In this document: in pieces, positions 6,653-13,886 of the stretch | How positions within the stretch are numbered: the first letter of the stretch is position 1 | Layout: the number at the start of each line of letters is the position of its first letter | Assembly: GCA_002361625.1 (NCBI GenBank) | Contig: DETL01000034.1 | Location: forward strand, 114,536-130,665 | Source: Bacteroidales bacterium UBA3289 | GTDB taxonomy: Bacteria > Bacteroidota > Bacteroidia > Bacteroidales > UBA932 | Length of the DNA: 16,130 bases | Reading direction: 5' to 3' | Notes under the pieces: model-generated | Told to the model about the DNA's origin: nothing | Databases searched by the model: none | Seen by the model: the letters and a program-made list of their open reading frames with translations, nothing else | Position numbers and translations under genes: made by a program

Positions 6653-8289
6653 AAACGGTCCTGAAATACATGCGCTGGCTCTGGGAGCATTCCGTGGGGG
6701 CGCGGGGCGCCGTCCTCGCGAACATCCTCCTCGGGACCGTGATCGTGGGCCTGAACCTGTATTTCATCTGGCTGTGCAAGCACCTCGTGGACATCGCCAC
6801 GGGGGCGGCGGAGGGGAGCCTGGGCTTCTATACGGGGCTCGTCGTCGGCGTCATCGTCCTCCGGCTCGCCGTTTCTGCCATCAATGTCCGGCTGGAAAAC
6901 CTGACCAACTCCCGGATGAACTTCATTATCCGGAAAGGCCTCTATTCCTGCCTCTTGCAGGCCGAATGGCTGGGAAAGGAGCGCCGTCACACCGGCGACA
7001 CCGTGAACCGCCTGGAAACGGACGTGAGCACCGTGACCGGCGTGATCTGCTCCGATGTCCCGCAAATCTTCACGACGCTCGTCCAACTCGTCGCTGCCCT
7101 CATCTTCCTGTGTACGATGGACTGGCGGCTTGCCCTCGTGCTGGTAGTCATCACCCCGCTCTTCGTTGCGTTCTCCAAACTCTTCTTCCACCGCCTGCGG
7201 GAAATGACCCGCGGCATTCGGGAAACGGAAAGCGAAGTGCAAAGCCACCTCCAGGAAAGTCTCCAGCACCGTATGGTCATCCAGTCCATGGAGAACGAAA
7301 GCCGGATGGAAGGCCGCCTGGACGGCCTCCAGGACCGGGAATACGGGCAGATCGTGGAGCGTACCCGGTTCAACATCATCGCCCGCACGATGGTGAGCGC
7401 CGCTTTCTCTTTCGGCTATATCGCCGCCTTCCTCTGGGGTGTGTACGGCATTGCGCAGGATTCCATCACCTTCGGCGTGATGACGGCCTTCCTGCAACTC
7501 GTGGGACAGATCCAGCGCCCGGTCGTGAACCTCACCCGGCAGATCCCGTCCTTCGTCTATGCGACCGCCTCCATCGACCGCCTGATGGAACTGGAGGACG
7601 CTCCCAAGGCCGAATCCGGCGATCCGGTGCGGCTGGAAGGCCCCGCCGGCATCCGGGTCCAGGGGCTCGGGTACCGCTATCCGGACGGCGACCGCATGAT
7701 CCTCAAGGATCTCGACTTCGATTTCCCGCCGCTCTCCCGCACGGCCATCGTGGGCGAAACCGGGGCGGGGAAGAGCACCCTCATCCGGCTCATGCTGGCC
7801 CTCCTGAAGCCTGTCGAGGGTTCCGTCGTCCTGTATGACGGTCACCGAGAAGTGCCGGCTTCTCCGGCCACCCGCTGCAACCTCGTGTATGTGCCGCAAG
7901 GAAACACCCTTTTCAGCGGAACCGTCCGGGAAAACCTCCTGATGGGCAATCCCGAGGCTACGGAACCGCAGATGGAGGAGGCTCTCCGGACCGCCGTGGC
8001 CGACTTCGTCCTGGACCTCCCGGACGGATTGGACACCCGCTGCGGAGAAGGCGGTACCGGCCTCAGCGAAGGCCAGGCGCAGCGCATCGCCATCGCCCGG
8101 GGACTCCTGCGCCCGGGCAGCATCCTGCTCCTGGATGAATTCAGTTCCTCGCTCGATCCCGCCACCGAGGCGCAGCTCATGGAGAACCTCACGAAAAAAG
8201 CGGCGGGCAAGACGATGATCTTCATTACCCACCGCGAAAAGATCGCGCAGTATTGCGAAAGGACCTGTCCGGTCCAAAGGCTCGGCTAG
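6649..8289 (+). CDS. ABC exporter, fused permease and ATPase
   Basis: A 546-aa half-transporter that should work as a homodimer in the inner membrane. It starts directly with the membrane domain, with helices at about 20-42, 58-78, 142-158, 162-182, 248-270 and 276-296, so it lacks the C39 peptidase domain of many peptide exporters. The ATPase domain shows Walker A GETGAGKST (Lys375), signature LSEGQ (472-476), Walker B ILLLDE (Asp496, Glu497), D-loop SSLD and H-loop His528. The GQ of LSEGQ is kept, with Glu in place of the first Gly, as occurs in other exporters. Context with a soluble protease and a PqqD-like protein points to export of a peptide rather than a lipid or drug, but substrate type cannot be read from the sequence. 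Its TAG stop shares CTAG with convergent pdxA. Confidence 0.93.
   Translation: MKTVLKYMRWLWEHSVGARGAVLANILLGTVIVGLNLYFIWLCKHLVDIATGAAEGSLGFYTGLVVGVIVLRLAVSAINVRLENLTNSRMNFIIRKGLYSCLLQAEWLGKERRHTGDTVNRLETDVSTVTGVICSDVPQIFTTLVQLVAALIFLCTMDWRLALVLVVITPLFVAFSKLFFHRLREMTRGIRETESEVQSHLQESLQHRMVIQSMENESRMEGRLDGLQDREYGQIVERTRFNIIARTMVSAAFSFGYIAAFLWGVYGIAQDSITFGVMTAFLQLVGQIQRPVVNLTRQIPSFVYATASIDRLMELEDAPKAESGDPVRLEGPAGIRVQGLGYRYPDGDRMILKDLDFDFPPLSRTAIVGETGAGKSTLIRLMLALLKPVEGSVVLYDGHREVPASPATRCNLVYVPQGNTLFSGTVRENLLMGNPEATEPQMEEALRTAVADFVLDLPDGLDTRCGEGGTGLSEGQAQRIAIARGLLRPGSILLLDEFSSSLDPATEAQLMENLTKKAAGKTMIFITHREKIAQYCERTCPVQRLG
8286..8289. other. CTAG shared by two convergent stop codons
   Basis: The plus-strand ABC exporter stops with TAG at 8287-8289 and the minus-strand pdxA stops with TAG read from 8288-8286. 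Because CTAG is its own complement, the same four bases end both genes. No room remains for a terminator between them. Confidence 0.9.
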
Positions 8290-9323
8290 TCTTCCTGGTT
8301 CCCCTGGTGCAGCTCGTCGTACTGGAGCCGGTGATGGAAAATGTCTATCGCCGCGTAGATGGCGTGCATCATGGAACGCGGATCCGCCTCGTCGCGGCCG
8401 GCCAGGTCGTAGGCCGTGCCGTGGTCCGGCGAGGTGCGGATGACCGGCAGGCCGGCCGTGTAGTTCACGCCGTCATGGAAAGCGAGGGCCTTGAACGGGG
8501 CCAGTCCCTGGTCGTGGTACATCGCGAGGGTGGCGTCGAACTTGGTGTAGTTCCCCAGGCCGAAGAATCCGTCGGGGGAGTAGGGGCCAAAGGCGAGGAT
8601 TCCCTCCGCCTGCGCCTCCAGGACGGCCGGAAGGATGATGTCCTTCTCCTCATCGCCCAGCAGGCCGCCGTCTCCGCAGTGCGGGTTCAGGCCCAGGACG
8701 GCGATCTTCGGGTGCACGATGCCGAAGTCCCGCTCCAGTGAGGCGTTCATCAGGCGCAGTTTCTTCAGGATGCCTTCCTTGGTCAGGGTGCCGGAAACGT
8801 CGGCGAGGGGAATATGACCCGTCGCGACGGCCACTTTCAGCTGCGTGGAGATCATGATCATCGCCACGTCGGGGTTTCCGAAGGCCCCCTGCAGGTACTC
8901 CGTGTGACCGGTGAAGCCGAAGCCCTCCGCATTCATCGCCCGCTTGTTGATGGGGCCGGTGACGAGGACGTCGATGCTGCCTTCCTTGAGGTCCTTCACG
9001 GCCGCCTCGAGGGCGAGCATCGCGGCCTTGGCCGCATCCGGCGTGGACTGGCCGGGCTCCGCGTAGAAGTTGTCCGGCAGGCAGTTGACGATGTTGATCT
9101 TCCGCTGGTGGACGTCCTTCGCGCTGTGGATTACGTAGGTGTCCAGCTGGTCGATGTCGTGGAGCCCCTTCCGGTAGAAACCGAAGATCTTGGACGAGCC
9201 GTACACCACGGGGGTGAAGGAGTCCAGGATGCGGGAGTCCGCGAGGGATTTTATGATGACTTCGTATCCGATGCCGTTGGAATCACCCTGGGTGATACCC
9301 ACGACGAGTCTGGGTTTGCTCAT
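8286..9323 (-). CDS. pdxA: 4-hydroxythreonine-4-phosphate dehydrogenase
   Basis: Oxidises 4-phosphohydroxy-L-threonine with NAD in the DXP-dependent route to pyridoxal 5'-phosphate; the product condenses in the PdxJ reaction. At 345 aa it has normal length. The three metal-binding histidines are visible: His140 (GHTEYL), His215 (LNPHCGDGG) and His270 (MYHDQGLAPFK), plus the conserved GITQGDSNGIGYE at residues 9-21 and RTSPDHGTAYD near the C-terminus. The start overlaps the rnhA stop as ATGA, so it is probably translated by coupling from the rnhA message. It converges on the ABC exporter gene. Confidence 0.96.
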   Translation of the reverse strand: MSKPRLVVGITQGDSNGIGYEVIIKSLADSRILDSFTPVVYGSSKIFGFYRKGLHDIDQLDTYVIHSAKDVHQRKINIVNCLPDNFYAEPGQSTPDAAKAAMLALEAAVKDLKEGSIDVLVTGPINKRAMNAEGFGFTGHTEYLQGAFGNPDVAMIMISTQLKVAVATGHIPLADVSGTLTKEGILKKLRLMNASLERDFGIVHPKIAVLGLNPHCGDGGLLGDEEKDIILPAVLEAQAEGILAFGPYSPDGFFGLGNYTKFDATLAMYHDQGLAPFKALAFHDGVNYTAGLPVIRTSPDHGTAYDLAGRDEADPRSMMHAIYAAIDIFHHRLQYDELHQGNQED

Positions 9324-9808
9324 ATGATGTTCAATCCTTGTGTTTCAGTAATATAGCCGGTATCCTCCAACAGGTTCTGCCCATGGTAGGCCGCCACGGC
9401 CAGGGCGTCGCAGCGCTCGTTCTCGGGATGCCCCGCGTGGCCCTTGAGCCAGTGGAAGGACACCCGGTGGCGGCGGAAGACCGCGTCGAACCGCAGCCAC
9501 AGGTCCACGTTCTTCTTCTTGGCGAAGCCGGTGCGCTTCCAGTTCTCGAGCCAGCCCTCGTTGATGGCTTTCACGACGTAGGAAGAGTCGCTCCAGACAT
9601 GGACCTCCGCGTTCTCCCAGCGGATGGCCTCGAGCCCCTTCACCACGGCAAGGAGCTCCATCCGGTTGTTCGTGGTGAGCCGGAAACCTTCCGAGAACTC
9701 CTTCCGGAGCGTCCCGCAGCACAGGACCACGCCATACCCGCCCGGGCCGGGGTTGCCGCTGGCGGCCCCGTCGGTGTACAGGAATATGGGTGGCCGACTT
9801 TGTTCCAT
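9320..9808 (-). CDS. rnhA: Ribonuclease HI
   Basis: Cleaves the RNA strand of RNA-DNA hybrids, removing R-loops and primers. The product is 162 aa, close to E. coli RNase HI. The four catalytic acidic residues are in place: Asp13 (YTDGAASGNPGPGGYG), Glu51 (NNRMEL), Asp74 (SDSSYV) and Asp134 (ERCDALA), with GHAGHPENE before the last one. The region 78-101 holds the basic protrusion (NWKRTGFAKKKN). Start chosen at 9808 (MEQSRPP) because it follows a TATCTTTG element by 7 bases; a longer frame runs upstream through the promoter region but lacks homology-like content. It forms an ATGA-coupled pair with pdxA. Confidence 0.95.
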   Translation of the reverse strand: MEQSRPPIFLYTDGAASGNPGPGGYGVVLCCGTLRKEFSEGFRLTTNNRMELLAVVKGLEAIRWENAEVHVWSDSSYVVKAINEGWLENWKRTGFAKKKNVDLWLRFDAVFRRHRVSFHWLKGHAGHPENERCDALAVAAYHGQNLLEDTGYITETQGLNII

Positions 9809-9815
9809 GGTAATG

Positions 9816-9823
9816 CAAAGATA
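9816..9823 (-). promoter_or_regulatory. -7 promoter element of rnhA-pdxA
   Basis: The minus strand reads TATCTTTG, an exact TAnnTTTG match, 7 bases before the rnhA ATG. The leader would be about 4 bases. No clear -33 element at the normal distance. Confidence 0.55.
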
Positions 9824-9841
9824 GCACTTTCCGGGCAATAA

Positions 9842-9873
9842 TTTGCTTTCCTTAAGGAAAAACCGTAAATTTG
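9842..9873 (+). promoter_or_regulatory. Promoter of the exopolysaccharide operon
   Basis: TTTG at 9842-9845, a 20-base spacer, then TAAATTTG at 9866-9873: the most complete Bacteroidota-type promoter in the window. The first ATG follows 26 bases later, giving a leader of about 23 bases, which is too short for a leader-encoded attenuator. The spacer holds a perfect palindrome. No other promoter is seen before the genes that follow up to the window end. Confidence 0.7.
9847..9860. repeat. Perfect 14-base palindrome in the exopolysaccharide promoter
   Basis: TTTCCTTAAGGAAA is fully self-complementary and lies between the -33 and -7 elements, the classic place for a repressor operator. No regulator gene stands next to the operon, so the binding protein, if any, is encoded elsewhere. 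Confidence 0.5.
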
Positions 9874-9899
9874 CACACTTTAGTGATAATACGATTGCA

Positions 9900-10721
9900 A
9901 TGAAGAAAATTCTCGAAGTCCTGGTGATCTCCGCTTTCGCGGCGGCCCTCGTTTCCTGCAACCCGCAGACTTATAAAAAAATCAATTACCTGCAGGATGT
10001 CAAGCAGGATACCACGATGACCATGAAGGTGAACAAGGGCATCATCATCCAGCCCCAGGACCAGCTTTCCATCATCGTTTCCAGCCGTGATCCGAAAATG
10101 GCGATCCCGTTCAACCTGTCCGTCTCCACCACCTATGCCGGTACGGAGATGGCGGCCGCCGGTTCCGCCCAGCGTCTGACCGGCTATGTCGTGGACAACG
10201 CCGGAGACATCAACTTCCCCTCCCTCGGCCTCGTGCATGTGGCCGGCCTCAACCGCTGGGAACTGCAGGACCTGATCAAGAACCGTCTCGCGGACGACGG
10301 ACTCCTGAAGGACGCCGTGGTCACGGTCGAATTCCTGAACTTCAAGGTTTCCGTCCTCGGTGAAGTCACCGCTCCCGGCACCTATTCCGTCACCGGCGAC
10401 AAGATCACGATCCTCCAGGCCCTCGCCCTGGCCCGCGACCTCACCATCTTCGGACAGCGTGAGAACGTCCAGGTGATCCGCGAACAGAACGGACGGCGCC
10501 AGATCTACCAGTTGGACCTGACCCGGAGTGACATCTTCAACTCCCCGGCCTACTACCTCCAGCAGAACGACGTCGTCTATGTGACCCCGTCCAAGGTCCG
10601 CGCCGGCCAGGGTGAGATCAACGAGAACTACTTCAAGTCCGGAAACTTCTGGATCTCCCTCGCTTCCATCAGCGCCACCATGGCCACCCTCATCATCAAC
10701 ATTGTCCGTGTGAACAAGTAA
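9900..10721 (+). CDS. Wza-like polysaccharide export lipoprotein
   Basis: Outer-membrane polysaccharide export protein of the Wza/OPX class, 273 aa. It has a lipoprotein signal peptide (MKKILEVL...LVSC, lipidated Cys20), a Poly_export domain (about 45-135, including GIIIQPQDQLSI), an SLBB-type domain (about 148-228, VSVLGEVTAPGTYSV) and a hydrophobic C-terminal helix (about 250-271) ending in VNK, as expected for the outer-membrane or transenvelope helix. It is shorter than E. coli Wza because it has fewer SLBB repeats, which is usual in Bacteroidota. The start at 9900 gives the signal peptide; an upstream in-frame start would lie inside the promoter. It is the first gene of the operon, 4 bases before the Wzc-like gene, its partner across the envelope. 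Confidence 0.94.
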   Translation: MKKILEVLVISAFAAALVSCNPQTYKKINYLQDVKQDTTMTMKVNKGIIIQPQDQLSIIVSSRDPKMAIPFNLSVSTTYAGTEMAAAGSAQRLTGYVVDNAGDINFPSLGLVHVAGLNRWELQDLIKNRLADDGLLKDAVVTVEFLNFKVSVLGEVTAPGTYSVTGDKITILQALALARDLTIFGQRENVQVIREQNGRRQIYQLDLTRSDIFNSPAYYLQQNDVVYVTPSKVRAGQGEINENYFKSGNFWISLASISATMATLIINIVRVNK

Positions 10722-10725
10722 GACT

Positions 10726-13152
10726 ATGGCAGACAATACGCAAAATCATCCGATCATGACCGGCCAGCAGGGCCAGGAAGAGGAGCAGACCCTCCAGCTC
10801 TCCGAGCTTTGGGCCCTCGTCTGGGACCACAAGTGGTGGTACGTCTTCTGCATCCTCGCCGCCCTTTTCCTGGCGGGCTTCTACATTTACAGGACTCCGA
10901 AGACTTATAGCCGGACGGAGAAGATCATCATGGACGAGGATTCGCAGGCCGCCATGATGCGCGACCTGACGGCGTTCTCCGCCGCCGGCGGAAGCGCCCG
11001 CCGTGCAACGGGTACCAACGTGGACAACGAAATCGAGGCTTTCTCCGCCCCGGACCTCATGCAGAAGGTCGTGAACCGCCTGGGCCTGGAGACCTCCTAT
11101 GTGGACAACCAGTTCCTCCGCGTCCGCGAAATGTACGGGAACGCCCCGATTGAGATGCGCCTCCCGGACGAGATCGCTGCATCCAGTTTCTCGTTCAACA
11201 TCTCCAATGGGAAAGACAGCACCTATACCATCCACGACTTTTACGTGGGTAAGGACGAATTCAAGGGCTTCAAGGCCTCCGGTCACCTGAAGGATACCCT
11301 GGAGACGCCCGTGGGGCGGATCGTCATCTATCCTACGCTCTATTACAAGAACTGGCACCGTGACATCACCGTGCAGTGGGTGAACCCGGCCGCCCGGGCC
11401 AAGGCCTATTGCCGCAACCTCTCCGCCGGCCTCTCCAGCAAGCAGTCCTCCGTCGTGGTCCTTTCCCTGGAGGACGCCTTCCCGGCCCGTGCCGAGGCCG
11501 TTCTCGGCACCCTCCTGGACATCTACAACGAGGAGTGGGTGGAGAACAAGAACCAGTCCGTCCGCAATACCTCCCTGTTCATCAACGACCGTCTGAACGT
11601 CATCGAGCGGGAACTCGGCGGTATCGAGGAGGACATCAAGGATTACAAGCAGAGCCACAACATCACGAACGTCCAGCAGGTGGGTGACGCCTACATGCAG
11701 CAGTCCACGGCCTATTCGGCCCAGGGCTTCGAGGCCTCCAACCAGCTGGCGATCGCGAAGATGATCAAGCAGTTCATCAACGATCCGGCCCATGCCAACG
11801 ACCTCATGCCGGCGAACTCCGGCCTGTCCAGCGCGAACATCGAGACCCAGATCCGGGACTACAACACCGCGCTCCTGGAACGCGACCGTTCCCTGAACCT
11901 TTCCAGTGAGAACAACCCGTACGTGCAGGACCTGAACAAGAGCCTGGAAATGTACAAGCTCGCCGTGAACCGCTCCATCGACAACCTCATCTCCACCCTG
12001 CAGCTGCAGGTGAGCAAGATCGAGGCGCAGGAGAACCAGATCATGAGCCGCCTGTCCTCCACTTCCGGACAGGAGCTGGAACTCCTTTCCATCGAGCGTC
12101 AGCAGAAGGTGAAGGAGCAGCTGTACATCTTCCTCCTCCAGAAGCGTGAGGAGAACGAACTCCAGGGCCTCCTGACCGTAGGCAACACCCGCCTGATCCA
12201 GCGTCCTACCGGCGCTACCTCTCCGGTCGCCCCGAACAAGATGATGATCCTCCTGGTCGCCCTCATCCTCGGATTCGGCATTCCTTTCGCCGTGTTCTAT
12301 GTGATGAAGCTCATGGACACCACGGTCAAGGGCCGCAGCGACCTCTCCAAGCTCTCCGTGCCGTTCCTTGCCGAACTGCCGCAGATGGGCCTCACCAAGA
12401 ACTACTGGCAGCGCTTCCGGCTCAACCGCTTCGACCACAAGAACAACAAGATCATCGTGGAGCACGGCAAGCGCGACTCCATCAACGAGGCCTTCCGCGT
12501 CCTGAGAACCAACCTGGACCTCATGATCCACCGGGAGACCGAGACCCAGGCCATCATGGTCACTTCCTACAACCCGAACGCCGGTAAGACCTTTACCCTC
12601 ATGAACCTGGCCGCCTCCATGGCCCTGAAGGGCAACAAGAAGGTCATTATCCTGGACATGGACCTCCGCAAGGCCACCCTGTCCAAGTCCCTGGGCAAGA
12701 ACGCCACCGGTGTCGCCGCCTTCCTCAACGCCAAGTATGACGATCCGTACGAGCATATCGTCAATGTCCAGGAAAATCTGGATCTCCTGCCGGTGGGCTC
12801 CATCCCTCCCAACCCGGCCGAGCTCCTGGTTTCCGACCGTCTGGGTGAGCTGATCTCCGCCATGAAGAAGCGCTATGACTATGTGTTCATGGACTGCGCC
12901 CCGGTGGACCTGGTCGCCGATACCAGCATCATCGCCCAGCATGCCGACATTTCCATCTTCATCCTCCGCGCCGGCCTGTTCGACAAGCGCGCCCTGCCCG
13001 CCGTGGAGGCCATGTACAACGAAGGCAAGTACAACCGTATGGCCATTATCCTGAACGGTGTGGACGGTTATTCCGGACGTCACGGGTACGGATATGGTTA
13101 TGGCTATGGTTACGGCTATGGCTACGGTTACGGCAACGAGGAGAAGAAATAA
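10726..13152 (+). CDS. Wzc-like chain-length regulator and tyrosine autokinase
   Basis: Inner-membrane co-polymerase fused to a BY-kinase, 808 aa; it sets polymer length and couples export to a phosphorylation cycle. Order: TM1 (37-55), a large periplasmic Wzz/GNVR region with long coiled-coil stretches (about 290-500), TM2 (about 506-530), then the cytoplasmic kinase. Kinase motifs: Walker A SYNPNAGKT (614-622, Lys621), Walker A' ILDMDLRK (Asp644, Asp646) and Walker B YVFMDCAP (Asp723). The Walker A lacks the first Gly (Ser614). The C-terminus is a tyrosine-rich tail of eight Gly-Tyr repeats (787-803) followed by NEEKK, replacing the spaced tyrosine cluster of E. coli Wzc. A PHP phosphatase gene follows after 3 bases and is the likely dephosphorylating partner. 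Confidence 0.95.
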   Translation: MADNTQNHPIMTGQQGQEEEQTLQLSELWALVWDHKWWYVFCILAALFLAGFYIYRTPKTYSRTEKIIMDEDSQAAMMRDLTAFSAAGGSARRATGTNVDNEIEAFSAPDLMQKVVNRLGLETSYVDNQFLRVREMYGNAPIEMRLPDEIAASSFSFNISNGKDSTYTIHDFYVGKDEFKGFKASGHLKDTLETPVGRIVIYPTLYYKNWHRDITVQWVNPAARAKAYCRNLSAGLSSKQSSVVVLSLEDAFPARAEAVLGTLLDIYNEEWVENKNQSVRNTSLFINDRLNVIERELGGIEEDIKDYKQSHNITNVQQVGDAYMQQSTAYSAQGFEASNQLAIAKMIKQFINDPAHANDLMPANSGLSSANIETQIRDYNTALLERDRSLNLSSENNPYVQDLNKSLEMYKLAVNRSIDNLISTLQLQVSKIEAQENQIMSRLSSTSGQELELLSIERQQKVKEQLYIFLLQKREENELQGLLTVGNTRLIQRPTGATSPVAPNKMMILLVALILGFGIPFAVFYVMKLMDTTVKGRSDLSKLSVPFLAELPQMGLTKNYWQRFRLNRFDHKNNKIIVEHGKRDSINEAFRVLRTNLDLMIHRETETQAIMVTSYNPNAGKTFTLMNLAASMALKGNKKVIILDMDLRKATLSKSLGKNATGVAAFLNAKYDDPYEHIVNVQENLDLLPVGSIPPNPAELLVSDRLGELISAMKKRYDYVFMDCAPVDLVADTSIIAQHADISIFILRAGLFDKRALPAVEAMYNEGKYNRMAIILNGVDGYSGRHGYGYGYGYGYGYGYGYGNEEKK
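13084..13134 (+). repeat. Gly-Tyr repeat coding for the Wzc tyrosine tail
   Basis: A run of GGN-TAY codon pairs encodes Gly-Tyr eight times plus a final Gly. Both codons vary (GGG, GGA, GGT, GGC; TAC, TAT), so at DNA level it is an imperfect hexamer repeat. Confidence 0.9.
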
Positions 13153-13155
13153 GGA

Positions 13156-13878
13156 ATGGGACTGCTTTTCAACCGACGCAAATCCATCCTCGACGCCGGC
13201 CTCCTGAAGGGAGCCGTGGACAATCACAGCCATATCCTGTATGGGCTGGACGACGGCGTGAAAAAGCAGGAAAGCTCGCTCTCCATCCTCCATTTCCTGG
13301 AGGAGGAGGGCGTTTCCGAAGTCTGGTTCACGCCCCATGTCATGGAGGATGTTCCCAATACGACTGAGGGAATCAAGGCCCGTTTCGAGGAACTGAAGTC
13401 CGTCTATTTCGGCAACCTCAAGCTCCATCTCGCGGCCGAATACATGATCGACGTGCTGTTCGAGGAACGCCTGGCGCAGCGGGACCTGCTGGAGCATGGA
13501 CCCGATACGGTCCTGGTCGAGACGTCCGCCGTCGCGCCGCCCATTAATTTCTGGGAGGTGCTCGATGCTATGCTGAAGGCCGGTTATCGGCCGCTCATTG
13601 CCCATCCGGAGCGATACCGCTACATGGACAAGGACGACTATCGCCGCCTTCATGACATGGGCTGCCTGCTGCAGATGAACCTTCCCTCCATCGTGGGATT
13701 CTACGGGGATTCGGCCCGGGCCCGGGCCCTCGACCTGCTGGACAGCGGCTGGTATTCGATGGTGGGATCCGACTGCCACCGTTTCCGGGCCATCCAGACC
13801 CAGTACCAGGCCAAGGAACTGAAGAAAGAAACGATCCGGAAACTCGAGCCTCTCATGGCTGGTCTCCAGGACGATTAG
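13156..13878 (+). CDS. PHP-family tyrosine-protein phosphatase (CpsB/CapC-like)
   Basis: Metal-dependent phosphatase that removes phosphate from the BY-kinase tyrosine tail, 240 aa, cytoplasmic. PHP metal-ligand motifs are visible in order: DNHSHILYGLDDG (His24, His26, Asp33 region), TPH (His61), AEYM (Glu95), HPERY (His150) and GSDCH (Asp206, His208). The DDG and HPERY motifs are typical of the CpsB/YwqE branch and not of PHP polymerase or histidinol phosphatases. Start at 13156, 3 bases after the kinase stop; rfbD follows 8 bases after its own stop. The alternative, histidinol-phosphatase, is unlikely given the location behind a Wzc-like kinase. Confidence 0.92.
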   Translation: MGLLFNRRKSILDAGLLKGAVDNHSHILYGLDDGVKKQESSLSILHFLEEEGVSEVWFTPHVMEDVPNTTEGIKARFEELKSVYFGNLKLHLAAEYMIDVLFEERLAQRDLLEHGPDTVLVETSAVAPPINFWEVLDAMLKAGYRPLIAHPERYRYMDKDDYRRLHDMGCLLQMNLPSIVGFYGDSARARALDLLDSGWYSMVGSDCHRFRAIQTQYQAKELKKETIRKLEPLMAGLQDD

Positions 13879-13886
13879 ACACAGAT

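Noticed and set aside
9842..9873. Invertible promoter of the capsule type
   Set aside because: No pair of long inverted repeats flanks the promoter within the 91-base gap; the 14-base palindrome lies inside the promoter, not around it.
9843..9899. Upstream start for the Wza-like lipoprotein at 9843
   Set aside because: It would lie between the -33 and -7 elements and would hide the lipoprotein signal peptide behind 19 residues.
9809..9961. N-terminal extension of RNase HI by 51 residues, starting at 9961
   Set aside because: The extension runs through two promoters and into the start of the Wza-like gene, and RNase HI proteins begin close to the first catalytic Asp as in the 9808 start.
13084..13134. 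Phase-variable simple sequence repeat
   Set aside because: The hexamer units differ at synonymous positions and a change of whole units keeps the frame, so on/off slippage is not expected; only length variation is possible.
10696..13779. Minus-strand open frame of about 1027 codons antisense to the Wzc-like and PHP genes
   Set aside because: It is a by-product of high GC third positions in the real genes: composition is His/Val/Gly/Leu-rich and repetitive, no domain is recognisable, and both sense genes have complete motif sets.
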